Positions 16,382 through 26,400 of a DNA stretch of 64,000 bases are shown here, one piece after another. The notes beneath the pieces are model-generated. The model did not search any database and was not told the DNA's origin. It worked only from the letters and a program-made list of their open reading frames with translations. Numbering within the stretch: the first letter of the stretch is position 1; the number at the start of each line of letters is the position of its first letter. The stretch is from Trebonia kvetii (GTDB lineage: Bacteria; Actinomycetota; Actinomycetes; Streptosporangiales; Streptosporangiaceae), in assembly GCF_007827045.1 (NCBI RefSeq), contig NZ_RPFW01000001.1:1464519-1528518 (forward strand). The letters run 5' to 3'. The position numbers and the translations under genes were made by a program.

Positions 16382-17458
16382 TCAGCGGCGGTCGACGACG
16401 AAGCCGATCGCGACCGCGATGATGATCAGGATGCCGCGGACGATGTTCTGCCAGTAGTCGGCGACGGCGATCAGGTCGAAGCCGTTTGTGATCATGCCGA
16501 GCATCAGCACGCCGAGTACCGTGCGCCAGACCGAGCCGACTCCGCCGAAGATGCTGGTGCCGCCGAGGGCGACGCCGGCGATCGCGAGCAGCGCGAGCTG
16601 CCCGGCGAGGCCTGCCTGGGAACTGGTGCCCGACCCCGTCGTCGACGAGTCGATCAGGCCGGCCAGCCCGCAGGCGGCACCGGTGATCACGAACGTCTGG
16701 ATCGTGATCCGGTCGACCTTGAGGCCCGACAGCCGCGCCGCGTTGCGGTTATCACCGACGCCGTACAGGTGCCGTCCGAAGACGGTATAGGCAAGCACGA
16801 GCTGCAAGACGACGGCGAGCACGATGAAGATGATGGCAGAATCCCAGATGCCGGCCGCCTTGTGCTGCCCGATGAACGTGAACGCGCTGCTCGTCGGCGT
16901 GATCAGCAGGCCGCCGTGGGTCACGCCGACCGCGATGCCGCCGAACGAGAGGCCGCTCGCGAGCGTGGCGAGGAACGCGTTGACCCGCAGCTTCGTCACC
17001 AGCAGCCCGTTGATGAGACCCATGATCGCCCCGGAGCCGATCGCGACGGGGAAGCACCACGCGACGCCCCAGTGGACCGCGGCCCACGCCCCGAGCACCT
17101 CGCTCAGCGCGAAGATCGACCCGAGCGACAGGTCGAAGTTGCCCGCGATGATGGTGAACGTCACCGCGACCGCCGCGATGCCGATCGTGGCGTTCTGGTA
17201 GACGATGTTGAGCAGGTTGGCCGAGGTCAGGAAGGTGGACGAGGCGACGGTGAAGTAGATGAACAGCGCGGCGGCGAAGACGAGGATGCCGTAATCGCGG
17301 ATGTGCTGCGGCGTGATCCGGAACCGCAGGCCAGGGATGGCGACCCCGCCGATCCGAACGGGGGCGCTGGGAGCGCCCGTGTCCCCGGTCGCCGTGTTCC
17401 CCGGCTCCGCAGCGGTTGCCAGGGACTCGGACGCCACTGGGTCAGTTGGCGCGGTCAT
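16382..17458 (-). CDS. Ribose-type ABC transporter permease
   Basis: A 358-residue membrane protein of the BPD_transp_2 family (RbsC-like), with about eight to ten hydrophobic segments. Signature stretches are TIIAGNFDLSLGSIFALSE, LINGLLVTKLRVNAFLATLA, GVGDNRNAARLSGLKVDR and ALLAIAGVALGGTSIFGGVGSV. It forms the channel of a sugar importer with the ATPase just upstream. Its ATG overlaps the ATPase stop (ATGA, 17455-17458). The N-terminal 40 residues are a charged cytoplasmic extension. Substrate unknown; the family transports pentoses, hexoses or polyols. Confidence 0.9.
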   Translation of the reverse strand: MTAPTDPVASESLATAAEPGNTATGDTGAPSAPVRIGGVAIPGLRFRITPQHIRDYGILVFAAALFIYFTVASSTFLTSANLLNIVYQNATIGIAAVAVTFTIIAGNFDLSLGSIFALSEVLGAWAAVHWGVAWCFPVAIGSGAIMGLINGLLVTKLRVNAFLATLASGLSFGGIAVGVTHGGLLITPTSSAFTFIGQHKAAGIWDSAIIFIVLAVVLQLVLAYTVFGRHLYGVGDNRNAARLSGLKVDRITIQTFVITGAACGLAGLIDSSTTGSGTSSQAGLAGQLALLAIAGVALGGTSIFGGVGSVWRTVLGVLMLGMITNGFDLIAVADYWQNIVRGILIIIAVAIGFVVDRR

Positions 17459-18969
17459 GCGACTGTCCTCCCTCCGAGGCCGAACGCGGCCTCCATCACG
17501 GCCTCCATCGGCGGGTCGGCGCTGAACTCCCTGGTGATCGAGCCGCGGCGCATCACGAGCACGCGGTGTGCGAGCCCGAGCACCTCCTCGATCTCCGATG
17601 AGATCAGCAGCACGGCGGTGCCCTCGGCCGCGAGCTTGTTGATCAGGCGGTGAATCGCCGCGCGCGCGGCGACGTCGACGCCACGCGTCGGCTCGTCGAG
17701 GATCAGCACGCGCGGGTTACGGAATAGCCAGCGGGCGAACAGCACCTTCTGCTGGTTGCCGCCGGACAGGTTGCCTACCTTCGCCGACGGATTAGGCGGC
17801 TGCACCGATGTCAGGTCAAGCAGTTCCCTTGTCCTCAACCGCTCGCGGACTAGGCTCAGCACCCCCAGCCTGCCGGCGACCGAGCGCAGGTCCGCGAAGG
17901 TGGTGTTCGCCGCGATGGAGAGCCCGAGGAACAGCCCGTCGTCCTTGCGGCTCTCCGGCAGGAACGCCACCCCGGCCGCCATCGCGTCCGCGGGCGACCG
18001 GATATGGCGCACGGTGCCGTCGACGGCGATCGTGCCACTGTCGACCGCATCGGCGCCCGCTATCGCGCGGGCCAGCTCCGAGCGGCCGCTGCCCACCAGG
18101 CCGGCCAGGCCGACGATCTCGCCCGCCCGGATCTGCAACGAGATGTCGCTCAGTACGCCCTTCCGGTGCAGGTCCGATACCTCCAAGACCACCGGTGACG
18201 TCACGTGCTTCTGCTTCTCGAAATGCTCCGCCGCCGCGGCGGCGCCGAACATCCCGGCGACCAGGCTCTCCTCGGTTTCCGCGGAAACGGGTGCCGTCCG
18301 CACCAGACGGCCGCTGCGCAGCACGGTGATCGTGTCGGCGAGGCCGAGTACCTCGTCGAGGAAGTGGCTCACATAGATGATCGTCTTGCCGCGCTCGCGG
18401 AGCACGTCGATCATCCGGTGCAGCTTCTTGGTCTCGACGCTGGTCAGCGACGAGGTCGGCTCGTCCATCACGATCACCTGCGCGTCGGTCGCGACCGCGC
18501 GCAGGATCTCGGCCTTCTGCAGGTCGGCGGTGCGCAGCGACTCGACGCGCGCGTTGCCATCGAGCTCGAAGCCCCACTGGCCGACAAGTTCCGCGTACTG
18601 CCTGCGCATCTGCCGGAACTGCACGATGCCGGCGCGGCGCGGCTCGATGCCGAAGTAGACGTTTTCGATCACCGTCATGTGCGGCATCGGCGACAGTTCC
18701 TGCGAGATCGTCACGATGCCGTCGATGCGCGCCTCACGCGGGCTGGAGTAGCGCACCGGCAGGTCGTTGACGAACATCTGCCCGTCGTCGGGGCGGATCA
18801 CGCCGCCGATGATCTTCCCCAGGGTTGACTTCCCGGCACCGTTCGCCCCGACGAGGGCATGCACGGTACCTCCGGCGACCTCGACGCTGACGTTGTCAAG
18901 CGCCTTGGTGCCGGAGTACCGCTTGCCGATCGAGTCGAGCCGGACTTGCGAGACTGCCGTCATGCTCAT
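17455..18969 (-). CDS. Ribose-type ABC transporter ATPase, two ATPase domains
   Basis: A 504-residue RbsA-like protein with two fused ABC domains. Domain 1 has Walker A GANGAGKST and Walker B VIVMDEPTSSL; its signature region is the degenerate form LRTADLQKAEILRA. Domain 2 has a divergent P-loop GLVGSGRSELARA, as usual for the family, with a canonical signature LSGGNQQKVLFARWL and Walker B VLILDEPTRGVDV. It energises the sugar importer with the permease (ATGA overlap downstream) and the binding protein encoded 50 bp upstream. Confidence 0.92.
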   Translation of the reverse strand: MSMTAVSQVRLDSIGKRYSGTKALDNVSVEVAGGTVHALVGANGAGKSTLGKIIGGVIRPDDGQMFVNDLPVRYSSPREARIDGIVTISQELSPMPHMTVIENVYFGIEPRRAGIVQFRQMRRQYAELVGQWGFELDGNARVESLRTADLQKAEILRAVATDAQVIVMDEPTSSLTSVETKKLHRMIDVLRERGKTIIYVSHFLDEVLGLADTITVLRSGRLVRTAPVSAETEESLVAGMFGAAAAAEHFEKQKHVTSPVVLEVSDLHRKGVLSDISLQIRAGEIVGLAGLVGSGRSELARAIAGADAVDSGTIAVDGTVRHIRSPADAMAAGVAFLPESRKDDGLFLGLSIAANTTFADLRSVAGRLGVLSLVRERLRTRELLDLTSVQPPNPSAKVGNLSGGNQQKVLFARWLFRNPRVLILDEPTRGVDVAARAAIHRLINKLAAEGTAVLLISSEIEEVLGLAHRVLVMRRGSITREFSADPPMEAVMEAAFGLGGRTVA

Positions 18970-19021
18970 CCGGCTCGCCCTTCGTTCATCGCGCTAAGCA
19001 CTACCTCGTTTCCCTCAGCAC

Positions 19022-20209
19022 TCAGCCGGCGGTGCCAAGCCCGCCCTCGAGGTTCCAGTCCGGCACGTAACTCGGGTGCGCGTCAAGGAACGCCTTGTTG
19101 ATGACCGCCGGACGGCTGGCCGGGTCGATGATGTTGACCAGGTTCGGGATCGACTTCCCCTGCACCGCGTCGTCCAGGTACTGGATACCGAGCTTCGACT
19201 CGCCCGCCGGATACAGGCCAAGGGTGGCGTAGACGAGGCCGGTCTTGACCTCGTTGACGATCTCCTGCGCACCGCCGTAGCCGATGATCAGGATGTTCTG
19301 GCCCGGCGTGTAGCCGCCGACCAGCTTCAGCGCGGTCAGCGCGCCCTGCGCCATCTGGTCGCCGAACGTCGCGAACACGTTGATGTTCTTGTGCGCGGTG
19401 AAGAAGGTCTGGGCCACCGACTGCGACTGCGTCTGGTCGTACTGACCAGGCGGCATCACCGTGAAGGTGTAATTCGACTTCGACTTGTAGTACGCCGTCA
19501 TCTGGTTGATGCGGTTGGTGTCAGTGGGGTAGTTGGCGAGTCCCGGCAGGAAGGCGATGTTGCAGTGGCCAGTGCCAACGGCCTTGGTGCAGGCCCCGTT
19601 CATCGTGGTCTCCAGGTTCGTCGCCTCAGGGGCGATCGACTGCCCGATCGTCGTCGCGCAGGTCTGCGTGGCGGCCAGGGTGTTCTGCTGCGCCAGCGTG
19701 CCCCACGTGTAGTCGGCGCACGCGACCTTGATGCCAGCGCTGATCGCCTTGTTGATGACAGGCGTAAGAGCGACGTCGTCCAGGCCCCAGACCCAGAAGG
19801 CCTTGTACTTGCCAGTGGTGATCGCGTCCTGGATCTGCGTGGTCTGCAACTGCGGGTTGTTGTTGCCGTCGAAGGCGTCGAGCTGGATGCCCAGCTTCGC
19901 GGCCTCCGCCTTCGCGCCGGCGAGTGACGCGACGCCGTACGGGCTCGGGTTGTAGTAGAAGATCGCCATCCGGACCGGCCCGCTCGCCGCCGGCGTGCTC
20001 GAGGCGGCGGCCGGCGCGCTCGATGATGCGGCTGGCGCGCTCGACGTCGCGGCCGGCGGGCTTGAGGTCGACGGGCTCGACGAGCATCCGGCGATCAGTG
20101 CCGCCGCCGCGGCTATTGTTATGCCCCCCGCCGCGATGCGCGCGCGTCTGAGCCTGGTCATTCGGGCGGCCGCTTTCGCGGCATCCCATGAGCGAACGAG
20201 TCCTGCCAT
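19022..20209 (-). CDS. Sugar-binding lipoprotein of the ribose-type importer
   Basis: A 395-residue extracellular solute-binding protein (periplasmic-binding-protein type I, Peripla_BP_4-like). The lipobox LIAGC follows a hydrophobic segment (IAAGGITIAAAAA), then a Ser/Pro/Ala linker, then the binding fold starting VRMAIFYYNPSPYG. The ATG at 20209 has GGGAG eight bases upstream and is preferred to 20308; ATG 20161 would give a more standard signal length but lacks a ribosome site. It is the first gene of the SBP-ATPase-permease unit. Ligand unknown. Confidence 0.88.
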   Translation of the reverse strand: MAGLVRSWDAAKAAARMTRLRRARIAAGGITIAAAAALIAGCSSSPSTSSPPAATSSAPAASSSAPAAASSTPAASGPVRMAIFYYNPSPYGVASLAGAKAEAAKLGIQLDAFDGNNNPQLQTTQIQDAITTGKYKAFWVWGLDDVALTPVINKAISAGIKVACADYTWGTLAQQNTLAATQTCATTIGQSIAPEATNLETTMNGACTKAVGTGHCNIAFLPGLANYPTDTNRINQMTAYYKSKSNYTFTVMPPGQYDQTQSQSVAQTFFTAHKNINVFATFGDQMAQGALTALKLVGGYTPGQNILIIGYGGAQEIVNEVKTGLVYATLGLYPAGESKLGIQYLDDAVQGKSIPNLVNIIDPASRPAVINKAFLDAHPSYVPDWNLEGGLGTAG

Positions 20210-20456
20210 GTGCGTTGCTCCCTTGCAATCGCGCACCGTACCTAAAAGCATTTCTGCCAGACGCCCCTGCGGTGAGCGTACACCGCTATTTCCGCCTGTG
20301 AAGATCACGATTAAGGCTCGTTATTCTCTGCGGAGAGGCATAGATAGGACCTATTAATAGCCCGGATAAGCGTGAACTATTGTGGCGCGGCGAGAGACAG
20401 CCGCACCCGTTCGGGATCTCTCTCTGTTGTTGACTTTTGTTTTCGCTTGTCGGGCA

Positions 20457-20663
20457 TTAGTCCTGGAGATTGAGCGCCATCTTGGGGCAACGCGATACCG
20501 CGTCGCGGATGCCGTCGGCCAGTTCCGGGGGGAACTCGCCGTCGTCGGCAATGGCGAGGACGTCTTCGCCGTCTTCGTCTTCGTGAATGGAGAAGACCTG
20601 CGGGACCAGGCGAGCGCAGACGGCGTTGGCCTCGCACGCGACCGGATCGACGATGACCTTCAT
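20457..20663 (-). CDS. [3Fe-4S] ferredoxin
   Basis: A 68-residue ferredoxin with three cluster cysteines, C10 and C16 in C-EANAV-C and C59 in SRCPKMAL. The position that holds a fourth Cys in [4Fe-4S] proteins is not Cys, which fits the [3Fe-4S] P450-redox-partner class. It is divergent from a cytochrome P450 gene with about 220 bp between starts, so the pair probably works together: the ferredoxin passes electrons to the P450. A ferredoxin reductase gene is not seen nearby. Confidence 0.9.
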   Translation of the reverse strand: MKVIVDPVACEANAVCARLVPQVFSIHEDEDGEDVLAIADDGEFPPELADGIRDAVSRCPKMALNLQD

Positions 20664-20882
20664 AGCGCGGATAGTAGGTCCACCCAGCCTTCAGTTACTA
20701 GATGGGTTGTGCTGGAAGACAGGCACGGGGAGCGACATTTGTGACGTGGCAGGGGATGAGCCCTGGTAACCCGCTCGCCGCCTTGACCCCTCTATGCGGC
20801 CGGCTTACGCTCCGGGCAAGCCCGGCCAATGACGGGCATTGGAATGATGCCCCTGGCATTTCGAAAAGGCGGGAGGGCACCG

Positions 20883-22064
20883 ATGCCCCTAACCGAACCC
20901 TCCGTGGACTTCGACTGGTTCAGCCCGGAGGTCTGCCGCGATCCGCAGCTCTACGACGGGCTGATCCGCGAGGCCGGTCCCGTCGTGTACTCACCGGAGT
21001 ACGACGTGTGGGCGACCGGACGCCATGAGCAGATCGAGCTGATGATGCGCGACTGGAAAGCCTTCAGCTCCACCCGGCCGGCGTTCGAGGAGATCGGGCA
21101 GCCGATGATCCTGCTGTCCGACGACCCGCCCGACCACCAGCGGGTGCGCACGGTGATCTCCAAGGGCATGTCGGCGGCCGTGCTGCGGCGCTGGCAGGAG
21201 GACTTCGCGGCCGAGGCGGAGCGGCTGGTGCTGTCACTGCTCGACGCGCCGGACGGGCTGATCGACGGGCACACCGACCTCGCGAAGAGATACGTGCTCA
21301 AGGTGTTCCCGGACGCGATCGGGCTCGGCGACGCCAACAGGGAGATGCTGATCAAGTTCGGGCACGCGCAGTTCAACATGTTCGGGCCGAAGAACGACAT
21401 CTACCGTGCGTCGATGGAGGCGGCGGGCGAGGTCTTCGAGTGGGTCGCCACCAACTGCAAGCGGGACGCCGTGGCGCCCGGCGGCGTCTGCATGGCGATG
21501 TACGAGGCGGCGGACACCGGGGCGGTCACCCAGGAGGAGGCGGAGATCCTGGTGCGGACGCTGTACTCGGCGGGGTCCGACACCACGATCTACTCGCTCG
21601 GCAACACGCTGCGCGCGCTGGCAGAAAACCCGTCGCAGTACGAACTGCTCCGCTCCGACATCGACGAGTTCGCGGTGCGCGCGTTCGAGGAAGGCATCCG
21701 CTACGACAACCCGGCCCGGTTCACCCGCCGCCGCGCGACCGCCGAGATCGAGGTGGACGGGGTGACGCTGCCTGAGGATGCCAAGCTGCTGCTGCTGCAC
21801 ATGCCCGCCGGGCGCGACCCGCGGCGCTGGGAGGACCCGGGGACGTACGACATCACCAGGGACGTCGTGGGCAAGCACCTCGGGCTCGGGTTCGGCGTGC
21901 ACGCCTGCGTGGGCGCGCGCGTCGCCAGGCTCGAGGGCGTGTCGCTGCTTTCTGCTCTGGCGCGCCACGTCCGGTCCATCGAGCTGGCCGGCGAGCCCGA
22001 GGTGACCACCAACATGGCGGTGCACGGGCACGAGAAGCTGCCTCTGCGGATCGTGCCCGCCTGA
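20883..22064 (+). CDS. Cytochrome P450
   Basis: A 393-residue soluble bacterial P450. The I-helix motif AGSDTT is at residues 230-235, the K-helix ExxR is E270-R273 (EGIR), PAGRDPRRW follows, and the heme loop is GFGVHACVG with Cys342 as the iron ligand. The start ATG 20883 has GGGAGG five bases upstream and is preferred to 20829. The enzyme inserts oxygen into a small organic substrate, fed by the divergent [3Fe-4S] ferredoxin. The substrate is unknown. It is convergent with a TesB gene with a hairpin between the two. Confidence 0.93.
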   Translation: MPLTEPSVDFDWFSPEVCRDPQLYDGLIREAGPVVYSPEYDVWATGRHEQIELMMRDWKAFSSTRPAFEEIGQPMILLSDDPPDHQRVRTVISKGMSAAVLRRWQEDFAAEAERLVLSLLDAPDGLIDGHTDLAKRYVLKVFPDAIGLGDANREMLIKFGHAQFNMFGPKNDIYRASMEAAGEVFEWVATNCKRDAVAPGGVCMAMYEAADTGAVTQEEAEILVRTLYSAGSDTTIYSLGNTLRALAENPSQYELLRSDIDEFAVRAFEEGIRYDNPARFTRRRATAEIEVDGVTLPEDAKLLLLHMPAGRDPRRWEDPGTYDITRDVVGKHLGLGFGVHACVGARVARLEGVSLLSALARHVRSIELAGEPEVTTNMAVHGHEKLPLRIVPA

Positions 22065-22084
22065 GCCGGGCAGCGCCTGCTTGG

Positions 22085-22112
22085 GCGGCTAGCCTTGCGC
22101 CTGGCTAGCCGC
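22085..22112. terminator. Bidirectional terminator between P450 and thioesterase genes
   Basis: GCGGCTAGCC (22085-22094) pairs with GGCTAGCCGC (22103-22112) around an 8-base loop, in the 54-bp gap between two convergent genes. Confidence 0.7.
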
Positions 22113-22118
22113 TGGCGG

Positions 22119-22907
22119 CTAGCGACGCCTGGCGAGCAGCTGCTCCTGCGTCACGCTTGACACGAGCGTCCCGTCGGCGGTGCGCACGGTCACGGTGTAC
22201 CAGCCGCGCCCGCCCGCCACGACGTGCGGCGTCAGTTCCTGCCAGGTCCAGCCGTCCATCCGTGCGGGCCGGTGGAACCAGACGGCGTGGTCGAGGCTGG
22301 GGCCGGTGACCGTCCGTTCGTTCTCGAAGGGGACCAGCGCCGACGAGATGTCCGAGGTGAAGGCGATGACGGCCGCGTGCACCAGCGGGTCGTCGGGCAG
22401 CACGGTCGTGCACCTGATCCAGAAGCGGACGGGCAGGCGTCGTTCGAGTTCCTCGTCGGGGACGCGGAACTCGAACGACGGGTACTTGGGGTGTGCCCAC
22501 GGCCGCAGCGTGTCCGGCGCGGGCAGGACGGGGGCCGGCTCGGCGTCCTGGTCGGGCATGGACCCGCCCCGTCCGCCGGGCTTCGTGAACGACGCGGCGA
22601 GCGTGAAGATGACCTCGCCGTCCTGGCTCGCCACGACGCGGCGGGCGGAGAACGAGAAGCCGTCCCTGTCCCTTTCCACCTGGAACACGGTCGGCCTGCT
22701 GGTGTCACCGCGCCGCACGAAGTAGGCGTGCAGCGAATGCGGCGGCCTGCCATCGGCGACGGTCAGGCCCGCCGCATACAGGGCCTGCGCCGCGACCTGA
22801 CCGCCGAACATGTCCCAGTCAGCCTCGAAGAGGGCCTGGGACTGGTAGCGGTTGTCGTCGAGTTGCTTGAGGTCGAGCAGGTCGAGGATGGAGGGCAGGT
22901 CTGTCAC
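22119..22907 (-). CDS. tesB: Acyl-CoA thioesterase II
   Basis: A 262-residue double-hotdog thioesterase. The first hotdog has FEADWDMFGGQVAAQAL and HSLHAYFVRRGD; the second has VAFTSD-like IAFTSDISS and SLDHAVWFHRPARMDGW. It hydrolyses acyl-CoA to free acid and CoA. The start is GTG 22907, with AAGGA nine bases before it; the frame is open further upstream but the added residues are not family-like. It is the last gene of a minus-strand series after the GH15 and small membrane protein genes. Confidence 0.88.
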   Translation of the reverse strand: MTDLPSILDLLDLKQLDDNRYQSQALFEADWDMFGGQVAAQALYAAGLTVADGRPPHSLHAYFVRRGDTSRPTVFQVERDRDGFSFSARRVVASQDGEVIFTLAASFTKPGGRGGSMPDQDAEPAPVLPAPDTLRPWAHPKYPSFEFRVPDEELERRLPVRFWIRCTTVLPDDPLVHAAVIAFTSDISSALVPFENERTVTGPSLDHAVWFHRPARMDGWTWQELTPHVVAGGRGWYTVTVRTADGTLVSSVTQEQLLARRR

Positions 22908-22968
22908 CGCTCCATCTTCCTTGAGCGCTCGCGGGCGGTACGGCCGGGGCCGGCCGAGCGGCGGGACT

Positions 22969-23454
22969 TCAGCCTCGCTTACGGCCCGCGAAGAGAGGAG
23001 TGATACCGCGCTCCGCCAGATGTTCCGTGTGATGGCTGAGCCAGGCGCAGACCCCGGCAAGCGGCAGCTCGACGAAGGCGGCGAGGATGATCGCCCCGAG
23101 TATCTGCCGCCGGGGCGAGGTCATGATGTCGAACCAGGCGTCGACAATGAGGAGCGCCGATGCCGCGGCGGCGGTTATCGCCAGGTACCTGGAGCCGCGC
23201 ACGGCGAAGTACCCGGTGCCGCCGAGCGCCGCGATCAGCAGCACGTCGAATCCCACCCACGCGATGTTGTAGTGCGGCGAGAGCTGACGCGAGGGCAGCG
23301 ACAGCCCCAGGTAGACGGTCCACGGGACCAGCACGACGGAGCAGGCGATGAACGCCGGGCCGACCCAGCGTACGATCACCCACGAGCCGGCGAACGCGTC
23401 CGCCGCAGACTCGCCCGGCGCGTCACCATCTCCCCCGGGGCTGCTCCCTGGCAC
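22969..23454 (-). CDS. Four-segment membrane protein
   Basis: A 161-residue protein with four hydrophobic segments (about residues 27-50, 66-85, 90-107 and 117-138), a short N-terminal Gly/Ser/Pro tail and a basic C-terminus (FAGRKRG). I recognise no named family. It starts 10 bp after the end of the GH15 gene and is followed by the tesB gene after 61 bp, so it is probably co-transcribed with one or both. Function unknown. Confidence 0.7.
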   Translation of the reverse strand: MPGSSPGGDGDAPGESAADAFAGSWVIVRWVGPAFIACSVVLVPWTVYLGLSLPSRQLSPHYNIAWVGFDVLLIAALGGTGYFAVRGSRYLAITAAAASALLIVDAWFDIMTSPRRQILGAIILAAFVELPLAGVCAWLSHHTEHLAERGITPLFAGRKRG

Positions 23455-23464
23455 CCGCGGTCCC

Positions 23465-26400
23465 TTAGGGGACGACGACGGGCTGGATGGCCACCGTGCC
23501 GAGGGTCGGGTCGAGCTCGTCGGCCTGCGAGACGTCGGCCGGCGTGATCACGTCCATCGCCTTGGGCACCGTCGTCGGGTTGACGTTGCAGATCGCCTGG
23601 GTGCCGCCCACGGCGCAGACACCGAACGCGAAGTCCTGCGGCGTCGCGGCGAAGGCGCGCGCCTTGTCGCCGCTGAACCCGTCCTGGCCGGTCAGCACCA
23701 CGCTGAAGCCCCAGCCCGAGGTGGGCGTGCCGAACTGCGCCTCGGGCAGCGCGATCGTGATCGTCCGGTCCGACTGCTCGGCGAGCACGGACGCGCTGCC
23801 GACGGAGCCGCCGCTGGCGTCGACCCACACCGGGGCCGCGAACCCCTGCACCTCGACCCGCTGGCTCCAGGCGCCGGCCGCCGCGATCTGGTAGTTGCGC
23901 GAGGCGAAGGCCGCCGCTGTCGAGGTCGGCGACGCGCCAGGCACGTGCACGTACACGTCGAGCAGCTGCGCACCGTCGAGGTTGCCGAACGTCGGCACCA
24001 GCGTCGCCAGCGTGACCCGCAGGTACGCGAAGCTGCCGTCGCTCAGCACCTGGTACCTGGTCAGGTCGAACGACCCCGGCGTGAAGGCGGACGACGTCGG
24101 GTACTGGTACGTGCCCGGACCGTTGTCGTCACCGGCGGGGTCGGTCACGTCGAGCACGCTGGTGCCGCCGCCCTCGTTGGTGACCGTGATCTGCGCGTAG
24201 CCGGTGTTGTGTCCGCCGCTCGTGCTGGCGACGACGGTGATCGCGTTGCTGCCGAAGCTGACGGGCACCGTCGCGGAATACGTGCCGTCCTTCCCCGCGG
24301 TCGTGCTGATCACCGTGGCGGTCGCGCCGGTCGTGGTGTCGGCGGCTGCGATCGTCACCTTCGCCTTCGGCGTGGTCGTGCCGGTCAGAGTGGTGGACGC
24401 GCTAGCGAGGAGGGCGCCGTTCGCCGGCGTGGCGATCGACACCGGCAGCGCGCCAGGCGCGCCGCCCTTGACGTAGCGCTTGGTGGTGAGCGCCGGCGTG
24501 TCGACGTTGCTGCCGGTGCCCACCGACAGGATCAGCCGCAGCTCCTGCGCCTGCGCCCAGGTCAGCGGTGACGCCGAGCCTGCCGCCTTGCCGTCGGTGA
24601 AGCCGATCGACGCGGTCGCCGGGTCGCTGCCGTAGGGCGAGGCGGCCAGGCTGCGGTTTTCCCATGCCTGCTCGGATACGAGTCCAACCCCGGACGAGAA
24701 GTTGATGATCGACTGGAGCAGCGACTCCGCGCCTGCGATGTTCCCCTCGGCCACGTCGGACTCGGCGCGCTCGCCGGACAGGACCGGCCACAGGTGGCCG
24801 GTCCCGGTGTCGGTCGGCGGCCATGGCGCGCCTGTCGTGCTGCACGAGGTCTGGCTCGGCTGTGAGCAGTCGCCGTACCCGTCCGCGCTCCCCGCTGCCG
24901 CGTTGTCGCCGTAGCGGTAGTAGCCGGTGCCGCTCGGCGTGGTCACCGCGATGTTCGAGTCGATGATGCCGAGCGACGCCTGCACGTCAGTGTCGCTGAC
25001 CGGCAGCTCGCCCAGCCTGACCAGCTCCTGGAAGCCGCCGTCGAGCACGCTTCGCTGGTCCAGGGTGGGACCGCCGTTGCCGAGGCCGTAAGTGATCGCG
25101 GCGTTCGGGTCGCCGGTCTTGGACAGCCGGATGAAGTAACTCGGGCCGTCAGGGCCGGTGGCCGTCACCGTCCAGTTCTTGATGTTCCGCTGGAAGTCAT
25201 CCGCGGTCGCCTGGTACAGGTCGGCCCGCGCCTTGTCGCCTTGCTGCTGCGCGATGGCGGACGCGGCGGTCAGCCCCGCGATCTCGGCGGCGATTGTGGA
25301 CGGCGAGAAGCCGGACTGCTCCTCCCACCGTTCCACGCCGAACGACGGGCCGTTGGCCACGAGGAAATCGGCGGCCGGCCGGATGTGGCCGGTGTACAGC
25401 GACGCGTTGCCGCCGAGCCCGGTCAGGTAGGCGAGCAGGATGGGATACGCCGCCTCGTCGAGCTGGGTGCCGCCGGTATCCGGTGCGGCCTCGCCGTTGA
25501 GCAGCGAGTTGCGCGGCATCGACCCGTTCGGCAGTTGCTGGCGGTCGAACAGAAAGAGCGTGGCGGCCCTGGCGGTGGCGACGTCACCGTCGGCCAGCAG
25601 GCCGGTTACCGCCTCGTAGAGGTCGCGAGCGAACACCTCGCGGTAGGAGCCGAAGTAGGATGGCTGGCCGTTGGCGAGCGTCCCGGCGGGAACCGCCTGG
25701 CCCCACGGGCTGGCGAGCGACGCGACGATCGCGCCCGGGTAGGTCTTGTCCTCGCTGGCCTTCAAGACGTTGGCGGACAGGTAGTAGTGGCTCTTCAGGC
25801 TGGCTGCCTGGGCGGGCGTCAGCCCGGGGAAGTGCGCGGGCGGCTTGCGCAGGCCAGCGTCGTAGGCCGACCAGCCGCTCTGATACGCGGCCGCGACCTG
25901 GGTAAACGAGGTGCGCAGCGACCCAGTGGCCACCGCGACGGACTGAGCCTGGGTCCGGCCGAAGCCGAGCGCCAGAGTCACCGTGCCGCCGCGGCCGGGT
26001 GTGACGTCCGCGGTGGCCACGATGTGCCCGTCGGGCGCGGACGTGTACGGCGTCAGCGTGTGCGAGGCGTCGAGCTGGGTCAGCCCGTCGCTTGCGGTCC
26101 CTGCGTAGCCGACGCTCGCCGCGCTTTCGGGGGCACTGGCCGCCAGGGCCATGTAGGTGGGGACCGCGTAGTCGCGGTTCGTCGCGTTGGTGACGGTGTT
26201 GGTGCTGAAGACCACCGGGACCGGCGTACCCGCGGAGGTGTCCACCACGCCGGAGTTGGCGCCGGCGTTCTGCGCGCCTCCCCCGCCGTTGCCGTTCACG
26301 TGCGCGTCGAGCCTGGCGTACAGGTGCAGCGCGGACAGGCTCGTCGTGGACCCCGGCAGCGTCTGCAGCCGGGTGTGCATCAGCACCGTGTCGCTCGCCG

